Shown piece after piece: positions 28,941-38,435 of a stretch of 64,000 nt of DNA. How positions within the stretch are numbered: the stretch's first letter is position 1; each line of letters starts with the position of its first letter. A program made the position numbers and the translations under genes. This DNA is from Demequina iriomotensis (GTDB taxonomy: Bacteria > Actinomycetota > Actinomycetes > Actinomycetales > Demequinaceae): positions 124,001-188,000 of the forward strand of contig NZ_BBME01000016.1 of assembly GCF_000971395.1 (NCBI RefSeq), given 5' to 3'. Below the pieces are notes generated by a model. That model was not told the DNA's origin and searched no databases. It saw nothing but the letters and a program-made list of their open reading frames with translations.

Positions 28941-29941
28941 CAGTCGACCTCCGCCTTGCGCGGCCGGGTGATGAGCGCCTCGATGACAGCCTCGACGGGA
29001 GCCTCGCCCGCGAGCATCGTCACGACGCCGTCGCAGATGGGCACGTCGACGCCGGCCTCGCCGGCGAGCTGCTGCACCGCGGCGGCGGTCTTGACGCCCT
29101 CGGCGGTGCCGCGCGTGAGCGCGATCGCCTCGTCGAGCGAGCTGCCGCGCCCCAGGTGCGCGCCCAGGGTGTGGTTGCGCGACAGCGGCGACGCGCAGGT
29201 CGCGATCAGGTCCCCCATGCCGGCGAGCCCCGAGAAGGTCTCGGGTCGGGCGCCGATCGCGAGGCCCAGCCGCGTGATCTCCGCGAGCCCTCGCGTGATG
29301 ACGGTCGCCGTGGTGTTGTGCCCGAAGCCGAGGCCGTCGGTGATGCCCACGCCCACGGCGATGACGTTCTTGTAGGCGCCGCACAGCTCGACGCCCACGA
29401 GGTCGTCGTTCGTATAGGGCCGGAAGTAGGACGATGCGGTGGAGGCGGCCACCAGCTCCGCGGCTTCGGCGTCGGCGGCGGCCACCACGGTCGCGGTGGG
29501 CTGACGCTGCGCGATCTCGCGTGCGAGGTTCGGTCCCGACACGACGGCGACGCGCTCCGGTGCGAGCGACCACACCTCGGAGAGGACCTCGGACATGCGT
29601 GCGTGGGTGCCCCTCTCGATGCCCTTCATGAGCGAGACGGCGACCGCGCCCGACGGCACCAGGCCCGCGAACGGCGCGACGATCTGCCGGACGTGCTGCG
29701 CCGGGACTGCGACCGCGACGATGTCCGCGTCCGCGAGCGCCTCCTCGATGTCCGTCGTCGCGTGGATGCCCACGGGAAGCTCGACGCCGGGGATGGAGGC
29801 CTCGTGGCGCCGATCGTCACGGACGGAGCGGATCACCTCCGCGTCGCGACCCCACAGCGTGACGTCGGTGCCCGCATCGGCCATGACCGCCGCGAAGGTG
29901 GTGCCCCAGGCGCCCGCGCCGAGCACCGCCGCCCGCGTCAT
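28940..29941 (-). CDS. gpsA: Glycerol-3-phosphate dehydrogenase [NAD(P)+]
   Basis: Reduces dihydroxyacetone phosphate to sn-glycerol 3-phosphate for phospholipids. 333 aa: Rossmann motif AAVLGAGAWGTTFAAVMADAG, SLMKGIERGT, SGPNLAREIAQRQPTA, catalytic Lys in ELCGAYKNVIAVGVGITDG, FSGLAGMGDLIATC, RNHTLG. Coupled to plsC (4-base overlap upstream) and ddl (1-base overlap downstream). Confidence 0.96.
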   Translation of the reverse strand: MTRAAVLGAGAWGTTFAAVMADAGTDVTLWGRDAEVIRSVRDDRRHEASIPGVELPVGIHATTDIEEALADADIVAVAVPAQHVRQIVAPFAGLVPSGAVAVSLMKGIERGTHARMSEVLSEVWSLAPERVAVVSGPNLAREIAQRQPTATVVAAADAEAAELVAASTASSYFRPYTNDDLVGVELCGAYKNVIAVGVGITDGLGFGHNTTATVITRGLAEITRLGLAIGARPETFSGLAGMGDLIATCASPLSRNHTLGAHLGRGSSLDEAIALTRGTAEGVKTAAAVQQLAGEAGVDVPICDGVVTMLAGEAPVEAVIEALITRPRKAEVD

Positions 29942-30660
29942 CGGGCGGGCCTCCCGTCGCCCTTGGCGCGCATGTCGTACGGCTTCTCCGGCGGCGTCTC
30001 CCCACGAATCTCCGCGACCATGCCTGTCAGCGTAGCCATGATGCGGTCGGTGGCCTCGCGCAGGGTGGCGGTGTCGAGATCGCCGCCGCGCAGGTCATCG
30101 AGGTCCACGGCGGGGCCGGCGACCACCGTGATCGTCTTGCGCGGGACCGGGTGGATCATCTTGCCGTAGCGCGGCAGCAGACGATGCGCGCCCCACTGGG
30201 CGATGGGGACCACGGGCACACCCGTGGACAGCGCCATCCGCGCCACGCCGGTGCGCGCGGCCATCGGCCACAGCTCGGGGTCGCGCGTGAGGGTGCCCTC
30301 GGGGAACATCGCGATCATGTCGCCGCGCTCGAGCACGTCGACGGCCGCGTCGACGGCCTCGGCCGCACGGGACGTCCCGCGGTGCACGGGGATCTGGTCG
30401 AAGCCGCGCAGCAACCAGCCGATGAACGGCGCGCGGAACAGGCTCTCCTTCGCGAGGATGCGCGGCGGGTGGCCGTTGTTGTAGAGGAAGTGCGCGAGCG
30501 TGAGGGGGTCCGCGTAGGACACGTGGTTCGACACGGCGATGAAGCCCGTGTCCATGGGCAGGTGCTCGGCACCGTGCCAGTCCTTGCGGGTCGCGGACGT
30601 CAGCAGGGCCTGCAGGGGCCTCGCGGCGTTGCGATAGAAGCGTGACGGAGGGGTGGGCAC
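29938..30660 (-). CDS. plsC: 1-acyl-sn-glycerol-3-phosphate acyltransferase
   Basis: Second acylation in phosphatidic acid synthesis. 240 aa with the acyltransferase boxes NHVSYADP (NHx4D), FDQIPVHRG, FPEGTLTRDPELWPMAARTGVARMAL, and VPVVPIAQWGAH. C-terminus is a polar tail. Follows murA by 3 bases and overlaps gpsA by 4. Confidence 0.93.
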   Translation of the reverse strand: MPTPPSRFYRNAARPLQALLTSATRKDWHGAEHLPMDTGFIAVSNHVSYADPLTLAHFLYNNGHPPRILAKESLFRAPFIGWLLRGFDQIPVHRGTSRAAEAVDAAVDVLERGDMIAMFPEGTLTRDPELWPMAARTGVARMALSTGVPVVPIAQWGAHRLLPRYGKMIHPVPRKTITVVAGPAVDLDDLRGGDLDTATLREATDRIMATLTGMVAEIRGETPPEKPYDMRAKGDGRPAR

Positions 30661-30663
30661 GGG

Positions 30664-31974
30664 TTACTCGACCTCCGCCCCGAGCGCCGCCAGCTTGCCG
30701 CGGAAGTTCTCGTAGCCGCGGTCGATGATGCCGATGCCCCGCACGGTCGAGGTGCCCTCCGCCGCGAGCGCGGCGATGAGGTGCGAGAAGCCGCCGCGCA
30801 GGTCCGGCACCTCGATGTCGGCCGCCCGCAGCGGGGTCGGGCCCGAGATGACCGCCGAGTGCTGGAAGTTGCGCGCGCCGAAGCGGCACGCGACGTCGCC
30901 GAGGCACTCGCGGAACAGCTGGACGTGGGCGCCCATCTGGTTGAGGGCGTCGGTGAAGCCGAAGCGGTTCTCGTAGACGGTCTCGTGGACGATGCTGAGG
31001 CCCTTGGCCTGCGTGAGGGCGACCACGAGCGGCTGCTGCCAGTCGGTCATGAAGCCGGGGTGCACGTCGGTCTGGAGCGCGATCGAGCTGAGGTCGCCGC
31101 CGGGGTGGTAGAAGCGGATGCCGTCGCGCACCACCTCGAACTCGCCTCCGACCTTGCGGAAGACGTTGAGGAACATGCCCATCGTGCGCTGCTGCGCGCC
31201 GTGGACGAAGACGTCGCCCGCGGTCGCGAGCGCCGCGGCGGCCCACGAACCGACCTCGATGCGGTCGGTGAGCGCCGTGTGGTCGTAGCCGCGCAGCCGG
31301 TCGACGCCCTCGATGGTGATCGAGCGGTCGGTCGACACGGAGATGATGGCGCCCATCTTCTGGAGCGTGTCGATGAGGTCCTTGATCTCGGGCTCGACGG
31401 CCGCGCCCTCGAGGTGCGTGATGCCCTCGGCCATCACGGCGGTGAGGAGCAGCTGCTCGGTCGCGCCGACCGAGGGGTACTCGAGCTTGTGCTTGATGCC
31501 CGTGAGCCCGTTCGGCGCCGTGAGATAGAGGCCATCCTCCATCTGCGTGACGGTCGCGCCGAACTTCTGGAGGATCTCGAGGTGGAAGTCGATGGGACGG
31601 TCGCCGATGCGGCAGCCGCCGAGGTCGGGGATGACGGCCTCGCCGAGGCGGTGCAGGAGCGGCCCGCACAGCAGGATCGGGATGCGGCTCGATCCCGCGT
31701 GCGCCGCGATCTGCGCGGCGTCGGCCCGCACCAGGCTGGACGTGTCCATCGCGAGCACGCCGGAGTCGACGTCGTAGTCCACGCCCACGCCGTGCAGGCG
31801 CAGGAGCGAGGAGACGACGGCGACGTCCCGGATATCAGGCACGTTGCGCAGGGTCGAGGGCGTGGAGCCCAGCAGCGCGGCCACCATCGCCTTGGAGACG
31901 AAGTTCTTCGCGCCACGGACGGTGATCTCGCCCGTGAGGGGGCGTCCGCCGGTCACCCGGATCGAGTCGGTCAT
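30664..31974 (-). CDS. murA: UDP-N-acetylglucosamine 1-carboxyvinyltransferase
   Basis: First committed step of peptidoglycan synthesis: enolpyruvyl transfer to UDP-GlcNAc. 436 aa. RGAKNFVSKAMVAALLG near the N-terminus; PDLGGCRIGDRPIDFHLE carries Cys121 at the position of E. coli Cys115, so the fosfomycin-reactive Cys is retained, unlike mycobacterial MurA (Asp). DVHPGFMTDWQQP and VHETVYENRF are also conserved. Start ATG at 31974 (MTDSIRV); longer starts extend into the promoter of the divergent kinase gene. Confidence 0.95.
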   Translation of the reverse strand: MTDSIRVTGGRPLTGEITVRGAKNFVSKAMVAALLGSTPSTLRNVPDIRDVAVVSSLLRLHGVGVDYDVDSGVLAMDTSSLVRADAAQIAAHAGSSRIPILLCGPLLHRLGEAVIPDLGGCRIGDRPIDFHLEILQKFGATVTQMEDGLYLTAPNGLTGIKHKLEYPSVGATEQLLLTAVMAEGITHLEGAAVEPEIKDLIDTLQKMGAIISVSTDRSITIEGVDRLRGYDHTALTDRIEVGSWAAAALATAGDVFVHGAQQRTMGMFLNVFRKVGGEFEVVRDGIRFYHPGGDLSSIALQTDVHPGFMTDWQQPLVVALTQAKGLSIVHETVYENRFGFTDALNQMGAHVQLFRECLGDVACRFGARNFQHSAVISGPTPLRAADIEVPDLRGGFSHLIAALAAEGTSTVRGIGIIDRGYENFRGKLAALGAEVE

Positions 31975-32038
31975 GGCGCCTATCTTCCCCCATGCCCGCC
32001 GCCCAGGCCGCATCGTGCACGGTCGCTACGCTGACGGC

Positions 32039-32917
32039 GTGACCGCCACCGCTCTCTTCGCCGGGCTCGCGACGCTCGACATCGTGCAGCTGGTCGACCG
32101 GCTGCCCGCCGCGGACGAGAAGGTCGCCGCGCTCGACTTCCAGGTGTGCGCGGGCGGGCCCGCGGCGAACGCGGCGGTGGCCTTCGCGCGCTGCGGCGGC
32201 GCACCCACGCTCGTCACCGCCCTGCCGCGTCACGAGCTGACCGAGGTGATGCGGGCGGATCTGTCCCGCTGCGGGGTCGCCGTCGTCGAGGCCGCGACCT
32301 ACGACGGCCCTCCCGTCACCGCCTCGATCATGGTGACGCGCGCCACCGGGGACCGCGCGGTGGTGTCGCCCTCGGGGGTCGCGACCGGCGGCGGGCTGCT
32401 CCCCACGGTGGGGCCGCCGCTCGACGGGTTCGGCGCCCTGCTCATCGACGGCTACTTCCCCGAGATCTCGCTTCCGCTCGCGGCGCGCGCCCGTGCCGCC
32501 GGGATCCCCGTCATCCTCGACGCCGGCAGCCACAAGCCGCACACCGACGCCATGGTCGCGGCCTGCGACATCGCGGTCGTCTCGGGCGACTACGCGCCAC
32601 CGGGCACCTCCGGCGAGCCCGCCGCGGTGCTCGCGCACCTGTCCCGGCTCGGAGTCGGCGCCGCGGTGATCACCCGCGGGGGCCGCTCGATGCTGTACCG
32701 GACCGCGGCGGGCGACGGCGAGGTCCCCGCGGTCGCCGTCTCCCCCGTGGTCGACACGCTGGGCGCCGGCGACTTCTTCCACGGCGCGCTCGCGTGGCGC
32801 ATCGCCGCGCACGGGAGGGACGATGCGCGGCTTCCGGAGGACCTCCGGGTCGCCGCCTCGGTGGTCGCGGAGTCGCTCGGGTCGTTCGGCACCCGCGCCT
32901 GGCTGGACGGACGCTAG
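32039..32917 (+). CDS. PfkB-family carbohydrate kinase
   Basis: 292 aa ribokinase-fold enzyme. N-terminal AALDFQVCAGGPAANAAVAFARCGG and C-terminal PfkB signature DTLGAGDFFHGALAWRIA with the catalytic Asp. Substrate unclear: it could be a ketohexokinase-like or sulfofructose/ribose kinase. GTG start at 32039 lies six bases after TACGCT, so probably leaderless. Divergent from murA; its stop overlaps the facing P-loop kinase stop (CTAG). Confidence 0.83.
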   Translation: MTATALFAGLATLDIVQLVDRLPAADEKVAALDFQVCAGGPAANAAVAFARCGGAPTLVTALPRHELTEVMRADLSRCGVAVVEAATYDGPPVTASIMVTRATGDRAVVSPSGVATGGGLLPTVGPPLDGFGALLIDGYFPEISLPLAARARAAGIPVILDAGSHKPHTDAMVAACDIAVVSGDYAPPGTSGEPAAVLAHLSRLGVGAAVITRGGRSMLYRTAAGDGEVPAVAVSPVVDTLGAGDFFHGALAWRIAAHGRDDARLPEDLRVAASVVAESLGSFGTRAWLDGR

Positions 32918-33510
32918 ACGAGCAGATCCGCCTGCGTCCGGGTCGCCGCGACGAGTCGCGCATTGGCCGCGTCCACCGCGTCGACCCAGGCCACCGCATC
33001 GTCCTCCGCCCGGCCGGTCGCGACCCTGCGCGCGACCAGCCGCTCGCGCGCGACGGCCCACGTCACGTCGAGGAGCCACAGCTCGTCGAGCAGGGGCCGC
33101 ACCCGCGGCCAGAGGCCCAGGTAGTTGCCCTCCGTGACCACCACGCGTGCCTCCGCGGGCACGGGGAGCCGCTCCGGGGCCACGTCGTGGATCTCGCGGT
33201 CGTAGTCGGGCGCGAGCACCACCTCCCCCGCGCGGACCCGTGCGAGCAGCGCGACGTAGGCGTCGACGTCGAACGTGTCGGGCGCGCCCTTGCGGTCGGT
33301 GAGGCCTCGCGCCGCGAGCGCGGCCGCGGTGAGGTGGAAGCCGTCCATGGGGAGGGAGGCGGCCGGCACCCCGTCGGCCTCGAGCGCCGCGACGAGCGCC
33401 CGCGCGAGCGTCGACTTGCCCGCGCCCGGGATCCCCGTGAGGCCGACGATCGCACGGCGCTCCGAGGCGAGCCCGGCCGCGCGCGCCACGAGCACGTCCA
33501 GGCTCGTCAC
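32914..33510 (-). CDS. Uridine kinase / PanK-like P-loop kinase
   Basis: 198 aa. Walker A GIPGAGKST, then MDGFHLTAAALAARGLTDRKGAPDTFDVDAYVALL (the PanK/uridine-kinase substrate region) and VVTEGNYLGLWP, LLDVTWAVARERLVARRVATGR with lid arginines. Resembles the YggC/YFH7-like nucleoside/nucleotide kinase family; substrate unknown. GTG start overlaps the upstream CPBP gene stop (GTGA). Confidence 0.8.
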   Translation of the reverse strand: MTSLDVLVARAAGLASERRAIVGLTGIPGAGKSTLARALVAALEADGVPAASLPMDGFHLTAAALAARGLTDRKGAPDTFDVDAYVALLARVRAGEVVLAPDYDREIHDVAPERLPVPAEARVVVTEGNYLGLWPRVRPLLDELWLLDVTWAVARERLVARRVATGRAEDDAVAWVDAVDAANARLVAATRTQADLLV

Positions 33511-34343
33511 GGCGCGGTGACGAACACGTCGAACAGCTCCGGGTGGTGCGCGTGCACGAGCACCGCGAAGACGACGGCGTCGAACAGCAGATGCACCGTC
33601 ACCACGTACGGCAGCGACTTCGTCCGCGCGAAGATCCATCCCTGGACCAGGGCGAACGGGATGGTGATGAGCGGTCCCCACTCGCGGTAGCCGAGCTCCC
33701 AGAGGAAGCTGACGAACACGATCGCCTGCAGGACGTTCGCGAGCGCCATCGGGAAGTGGCGGCGCAGCAGCGCGAACACGACGCAGATGAAGAACAGCTC
33801 GTCCCACAGCCCCACCGCGTTGACCCCGACGAACAGCCGCGCGATCTCGCCGCCGCCGTCGAGCTCGGGCCAGTTGAGGTACGCGCCCGAGGAGATGAAG
33901 TAGAACGGCAGGAGCAGGTACCCGACCGCGACGACCACCGCGAGGTAGGTCCACATCGTGCGTGTCCACCGCCGGCCCGTCGCGACGGGGAACGTGATCG
34001 CATCGTCGCGGAAGCCCCACCGGCTGATCGCGGTCGGCACCAGGACGGCGAGCGACAACGCGACGGCGAAGCGCAGCATCCCGGCGTCCGAGAGGTCCGC
34101 CTCCAGGGAGATCGTCGCGATGATCACCTGCCCCAGCGCGACGAGCCCCAGGTCGCGCCCCAGGCGGCGGTCCTCGGCGAACCCGAGCGCCACCCCGAGC
34201 GCGAGCGCGATGAAGCCGAACGGCGCGAGCGGGGTCGCGTGGAGGAGCACGGCCGCGCCGCACACCAGCACGGCGGCCGTCACGCGAGACGCGGTGCGCG
34301 CGTCCGCTCGCAGCATCGGCACCTCGGGTGCGACCGGCGTCAT
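33507..34343 (-). CDS. CPBP (CAAX/Abi-like) family membrane protein
   Basis: 278 aa, about eight membrane helices. The segment VGLWDELFFICVVFALLRRHFP, then FVSFLWELGYREWGP and TVHLLFDAVVF, aligns with the three CPBP motifs (EExxxR, FxxxH, HxxxD). Motif 1 reads DELFF instead of EE..R, so proteolytic activity is doubtful. Coupled to the downstream P-loop kinase; role unknown. Confidence 0.7.
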   Translation of the reverse strand: MTPVAPEVPMLRADARTASRVTAAVLVCGAAVLLHATPLAPFGFIALALGVALGFAEDRRLGRDLGLVALGQVIIATISLEADLSDAGMLRFAVALSLAVLVPTAISRWGFRDDAITFPVATGRRWTRTMWTYLAVVVAVGYLLLPFYFISSGAYLNWPELDGGGEIARLFVGVNAVGLWDELFFICVVFALLRRHFPMALANVLQAIVFVSFLWELGYREWGPLITIPFALVQGWIFARTKSLPYVVTVHLLFDAVVFAVLVHAHHPELFDVFVTAP

Positions 34344-34365
34344 GCCCCGACTCTGCCAGACGCGA

Positions 34366-34468
34366 CGAATCCCGATGACGCATGGGACGGGAGCGCTCCT
34401 GGGTGAAGGCCGGGGCAGCCCCAGCCTTCACACCGGAAGACCCGCGTCACATCCACCATCGGGATTCG
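34366..34468. repeat. 103-bp inverted-repeat element after leuD
   Basis: Perfect 12-bp terminal inverted repeats, CGAATCCCGATG (34366-34377) and CATCGGGATTCG (34457-34468), enclose a palindrome GGAGCGCTCC and a strong hairpin at 34402-34434 (GGTGAAGGC, GGGGC-A-GCCCC core, GCCTTCACACC). It lies between convergent-side leuD and divergent CPBP ends. It may act as the leuCD terminator; no T-tract follows. Confidence 0.6.
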
Positions 34469-34485
34469 ACGGGACGATGCGGCGG

Positions 34486-35127
34486 CTACGCCTCGACGGG
34501 ACGCGCGGCCTCGATCTCGACGCTCGGCAGGTGCTTCGCCGGCAGCGTCGTCGGGCGCCAGGGCGCGCGGGTCGCCTCGAACGCGGTGATGTCCTCCTCG
34601 TGCTGGAGGGTCAGGCCGATGTCGTCGAGGCCCTCCATGAGGCGCCAGCGCACGTAGTCGTCGATCTCGAACGGGACCGTGAGCTCGCCGCAGGTGACCG
34701 TCCGGTGCTCGAGCGAGACGGTGATCTCCTTGCCCGGCTCGGCGTCGAGCAGCTTCCACAGCAGCTCGATGTTCTCCTGGGACACGACGGCCGCGAGGAG
34801 GCCCTGCTTGCCGGAGTTGCCGCGGAAGATGTCCGCGAAGCGGGAGGCGATGACCACCTTGAACCCGTAGTCCTTGAGCGCCCACACGGCGTGCTCGCGG
34901 GACGAGCCCGTGCCGAAGTCGGGGCCCGCCACGAGGACGCTGCCGTTCTTGTAGGCCTCCTGGTTGAGGATGAACTCCGAGTCGCCGCGCCATGCCGCGA
35001 ACAGCGCGTCGTCGAAGCCCGTCTTGGTGACGCGCTTGAGGTAGACGGCGGGGATGATCTGGTCGGTGTCGACGTTCGAGCGACGCAGCGGGACGCCGAC
35101 GCCCGTGTGGGTGGTGAACTTCTCCAT
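34486..35127 (-). CDS. leuD: 3-isopropylmalate dehydratase small subunit
   Basis: Leucine synthesis, swivelling domain of the LeuCD isomerase. 213 aa: [57 protein letters not shown]. Start ATG at 35127 follows AAGGAG. 17 bases after leuC. Confidence 0.96.
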   Translation of the reverse strand: MEKFTTHTGVGVPLRRSNVDTDQIIPAVYLKRVTKTGFDDALFAAWRGDSEFILNQEAYKNGSVLVAGPDFGTGSSREHAVWALKDYGFKVVIASRFADIFRGNSGKQGLLAAVVSQENIELLWKLLDAEPGKEITVSLEHRTVTCGELTVPFEIDDYVRWRLMEGLDDIGLTLQHEEDITAFEATRAPWRPTTLPAKHLPSVEIEAARPVEA

Positions 35128-35144
35128 GTCGGTTCTCCTTACGG

Positions 35145-36569
35145 TCAGACGAGCGCCGCGGGGGCGTCGACCAGGTCGGCGGGGCTGGACAGGGTGCCGC
35201 GCACGGCGGTGGCGGCGGCCACGAGCGGCGACACCAGGTGGGTGCGGCCGCCCTTGCCCTGCCGCCCCTCGAAGTTGCGGTTCGACGTGGACGCCGAACG
35301 CTCCTGCGGACGCAGCTGGTCGGGGTTCATGCCGAGGCACATCGAGCAGCCGGCGTTGCGCCACTCCGCTCCGAAGTCCTTGAAGATCTGGTCGATGCCC
35401 TCGGCCTCCGCCTGGAGGCGGACGCGCGCCGAGCCGGGGACGACGAGCATGCGCACGCCCTCGGCCTTGGTGCGGCCCTGGATGACCTCGGCGGCGGCAC
35501 GCAGGTCCTCGATGCGGCCGTTGGTGCACGAGCCCAGGAAGACCGTGTCGATGGCGATCTCGCGCAGCGGCGTGCCGGGCGTGAGGCCCATGTACTCGAG
35601 CGCGTTCGCGGCGGCCTCGCGGTCGACCTCGTCGGCGATGTCGTCGGGGTTCGGGACGTCGGCCGACAGCGGCAGGCCCTGGCCGGGGTTGGTCCCCCAC
35701 GTGACGAAGGGCTCGAGGTCCGCGGCGTTCAGGTTCACCTCGGTGTCGAAGACCGCGTCCTCGTCGGTGACGAGCGTCTTCCAGTACTCGACCGCGGCGT
35801 CCCAGTCCTCGCCCTCGGGGGCGTGCGGGCGCCCCTCGACGTAGTCGAAGGTGGTCTGGTCGGGGGCGATGATGCCCGCGCGGGCGCCGGCCTCGATCGA
35901 CATGTTGCAGACCGTCATGCGCGCCTCCATCGAGAGCGCGCGGATCGCGTCGCCGCGGTACTCGAGCACGTAGCCCTGGCCGCCGCCGGTGCCGATCTTC
36001 GCGATGATCGCGAGGATGATGTCCTTGGCGGTGGAACCCTCGGGCAGCTCGCCGTCGACGTTGATCGCCATGGTCTTGAACGGCTTGAGCGGGAGCGTCT
36101 GGGTCGCGAGCACGTGCTCGACCTCGGACGTGCCGATGCCGAAGGCCAGCGAGCCGAACGCGCCGTGCGTCGAGGTGTGCGAGTCTCCGCACACCACCGT
36201 CATGCCAGGCATCGTGAGGCCGAGCTGCGGGCCGACGACGTGCACGACGCCCTGGTCGGCGTCGCCGAGCGAGTGGATGCGCACGCCGAACTCGGCCGCG
36301 TTGGAGCGCAGCGTGTTGATCTGGATGCGCGAGGTCTCGTCCGCGATCGGCAGGTCGATGTCGAGCGTCGGGGTGTTGTGATCCTCGGTCGCGATGGTGA
36401 GGTCCGGCCGGCGGACCTGGCGGCCCGCGAGGCGCAGGCCCTCGAAGGCCTGCGGGCTGGTCACCTCGTGGCACATGTGAAGGTCGATGTAGATGAGGTC
36501 GGGCGCGCCGTCCTCACCCTTCCTGACCAGGTGGCTCTCCCACAGCTTCTCGGCAAGGGTGGTTCCCAT
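35145..36569 (-). CDS. leuC: 3-isopropylmalate dehydratase large subunit
   Basis: 474 aa aconitase-fold subunit of Leu[18 protein letters not shown] and CSMCLGMN supply the three [4Fe-4S] cysteines; [16 protein letters not shown] and [22 protein letters not shown] are family signatures. Start ATG at 36569 ([10 protein letters not shown]) with GAAGGAGAG upstream; a start 9 residues earlier is unlikely. Divergent from the IclR regulator. Confidence 0.96.
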   Translation of the reverse strand: MGTTLAEKLWESHLVRKGEDGAPDLIYIDLHMCHEVTSPQAFEGLRLAGRQVRRPDLTIATEDHNTPTLDIDLPIADETSRIQINTLRSNAAEFGVRIHSLGDADQGVVHVVGPQLGLTMPGMTVVCGDSHTSTHGAFGSLAFGIGTSEVEHVLATQTLPLKPFKTMAINVDGELPEGSTAKDIILAIIAKIGTGGGQGYVLEYRGDAIRALSMEARMTVCNMSIEAGARAGIIAPDQTTFDYVEGRPHAPEGEDWDAAVEYWKTLVTDEDAVFDTEVNLNAADLEPFVTWGTNPGQGLPLSADVPNPDDIADEVDREAAANALEYMGLTPGTPLREIAIDTVFLGSCTNGRIEDLRAAAEVIQGRTKAEGVRMLVVPGSARVRLQAEAEGIDQIFKDFGAEWRNAGCSMCLGMNPDQLRPQERSASTSNRNFEGRQGKGGRTHLVSPLVAAATAVRGTLSSPADLVDAPAALV

Positions 36570-36595
36570 CGCGCTCTCCTTCGCCCACGTCGACA

Positions 36596-36619
36596 TCTCA
36601 TGTTTTGAGACGCTAGTAT
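36596..36619. promoter_or_regulatory. leuC / iclR divergent operator and promoter
   Basis: Palindrome TCTCA-TGTTT-TGAGA (36596-36610) sits between divergent leuC and the IclR gene. It is followed by TAGTAT (36614-36619), whose spacing puts the transcription start at the IclR GTG (36626). Site and layout match NdgR/LtbR-type control of leuCD known in actinobacteria; binding is inferred. Confidence 0.6.
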
Positions 36620-36625
36620 CGGTCC

Positions 36626-37348
36626 GTGGACAATCATAGCGGAGTCGGAGTCATTGACAAGGCGGCGGCGATCCTCGGCGCCCTCGAGCAGGGGCCTGCG
36701 ACCCTCGCCGAGCTGGTCGCCTCGACGCACCTCGCGCGGCCGACCGTGCATCGTCTCGCCCTCGCGCTCGAGCACCACCATCTGGTAGGCCGCGACGCGT
36801 CGGGCGCCTTCGTCCTGGGACGACGCTTCGCGCAGCTCGCCGCCTCGGTGAACGAGGACCGCCTCGTGTCCGCCGCGCAGCCCGTCCTCACGGTCCTGCG
36901 CGACCGCACCGGCGAGTCCTCGCAGCTCTACCGCCCGCACGGCGACGAGCGCATCTGCATCGCCGCGGCGGACCGCCCCATCGGCCTGCGCGACTCGATC
37001 CCGGTCGGCACCACCATGACCATGACGGCCGGCTCCGCGGCGAAGATCCTGCTCGCATGGTCCGAGACCGAGCGCATGCACCGCGGCCTCGCGACGGCGA
37101 GGTTCACCGCCGCCGAACTCGAGCGCGTGCGCCAGAACGGCTACGCCGAGAGCGCCGGCGAGCGCGAGCCCGGCGTCGCCTCGGTCTCCGCCCCCGTCTG
37201 GGGCGCCGCCGGCACCGTGATCGCCGCCGTGTCGATCTCGGGTCCCGTCGAGCGGCTCACCACCGCCCCCGGGGCCGTCCACGCGGGCGCCGTGGTGGAC
37301 GCGGCGCGTCAGCTCACCGAGGTGCTCCAGCGCACCGTCATCGCGTAG
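36626..37348 (+). CDS. IclR-family regulator (NdgR/LtbR-like)
   Basis: 240 aa. N-terminal winged HTH ([47 protein letters not shown]), then an IclR effector domain ([46 protein letters not shown]). NdgR/LtbR proteins, located beside leuCD in most actinobacteria, control leucine and amino-acid genes. GTG start lies seven bases after TAGTAT: a leaderless message. Confidence 0.9.
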   Translation: MDNHSGVGVIDKAAAILGALEQGPATLAELVASTHLARPTVHRLALALEHHHLVGRDASGAFVLGRRFAQLAASVNEDRLVSAAQPVLTVLRDRTGESSQLYRPHGDERICIAAADRPIGLRDSIPVGTTMTMTAGSAAKILLAWSETERMHRGLATARFTAAELERVRQNGYAESAGEREPGVASVSAPVWGAAGTVIAAVSISGPVERLTTAPGAVHAGAVVDAARQLTEVLQRTVIA

Positions 37349-37431
37349 AGCCACCCCTCCCGCTCCCCCGCGGCGGGCCGCGGTGACCTTGGTCCCTGTC
37401 GCGCGCGCGCTGCACGGCCCACCCTGACGGC

Positions 37432-37956
37432 ATGGACGTGGTGGTCTTCGAGTCGCTCTACGGCAACACCGCGGCGATCGCGCGCGCGATCGCCGCTGGG
37501 CTGGGCGAGGGAGCCCGCGCCCTGACCACCTCGGACGCCACCCCCGACGTCGTCCGGTCCGCACACCTGGTGGTCGCGGGCGCACCCGTCCACGGCCTGG
37601 GCCCGCCGTCGGAGCGCTCGCGCGCCTCCGCGCGCGCGAAGCCGCAGGGCGAGCTGCGTCTCGAGGCGGACCTCGGACACGTCTCCATGCGCGCGTGGCT
37701 CGACACCCTCCCGCGCGGCCCTCGCCTCGCCGCCGCGTTCGACACCCGCGTGCGCGGGCCCCTGGGACACGGGGCCGCCACGGCGATCGCGCACGCGCTC
37801 GCGGCCGACGGGCTGACGCTGCTCGACGAGCCTCGCGGATTCACCGTGCACCTGCACACGAGCTCCTCGCAGCCCGGCGCGCTGCTGGGAGTCGGCGAGC
37901 TCGACGCGGCGCGCGCGTGGGGTGCGCGGCTCCGCGCGCTCGCGGCCGCCGCCTGA
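37432..37956 (+). CDS. Flavodoxin-like protein
   Basis: 174 aa. N-terminal phosphate loop ESLYGNTAAIARAIAAGL binds FMN in flavodoxins; VVAGAPVHG follows. C-terminal half keeps the alternating alpha/beta pattern to LGVGELDAARAWGARL. Redox partner unknown. Follows iclR by about 80 bases. Confidence 0.75.
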   Translation: MDVVVFESLYGNTAAIARAIAAGLGEGARALTTSDATPDVVRSAHLVVAGAPVHGLGPPSERSRASARAKPQGELRLEADLGHVSMRAWLDTLPRGPRLAAAFDTRVRGPLGHGAATAIAHALAADGLTLLDEPRGFTVHLHTSSSQPGALLGVGELDAARAWGARLRALAAAA

Positions 37957-37991
37957 GCCACAACGGCGCCGCCCGGGACTAGCCTGGGACG

Positions 37992-38429
37992 ATGCACACG
38001 ATCGTGGTCTTCGACGGCGAGTGCGGCCTGTGCAACGGCTTCGTCGCCTGGCTGCTGCCCCATGACCGGGACGGCGCGTTCCGGATCGCGGGATCGGCCG
38101 GCGAGGTGGGTCGCGCGGTCCTGGACGTCGCGGGGCTGGACCACGATCTCGCCGGCTCGACCATCGTCGTCTGGGACGGTCGCCGCGCCCTCATGCGCAC
38201 CGACGCCCTCGTCGCGATCGCCCGGGGCCTGCCCTGGCCGTGGCGCGCCGCGGCCGTGATGCGCATCGTCCCGCGGCCGTGGCGCGACTCCGCGTATCGA
38301 GCGATGGCCAGACGGCGTGCGCGTCAGCACGCCGACGACCCGGCGTGCGGCGTGCCGCCGGCGCACCTGCGGGAGCTGTGGCGCACGCGACTCGCGACGC
38401 TCGAGGACGTCGCTGTCCGCGCGACCTGA
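37992..38429 (+). CDS. DCC-family (DUF393) thiol-disulfide oxidoreductase-like protein
   Basis: 145 aa. The family hallmark DGECGLCNGFVAWLL gives a CxxC-type pair (Cys12, Cys15); DALVAIARGLPWPWRAAAVMRIVPRPWRDSAYRAMARRR is the conserved C-terminal part. Physiological role unclear. TAGCCT (37980-37985) lies exactly six bases before the ATG, and the start codon is inside a GGACGATGC motif. Confidence 0.8.
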   Translation: MHTIVVFDGECGLCNGFVAWLLPHDRDGAFRIAGSAGEVGRAVLDVAGLDHDLAGSTIVVWDGRRALMRTDALVAIARGLPWPWRAAAVMRIVPRPWRDSAYRAMARRRARQHADDPACGVPPAHLRELWRTRLATLEDVAVRAT

Positions 38430-38435
38430 CTCGGA

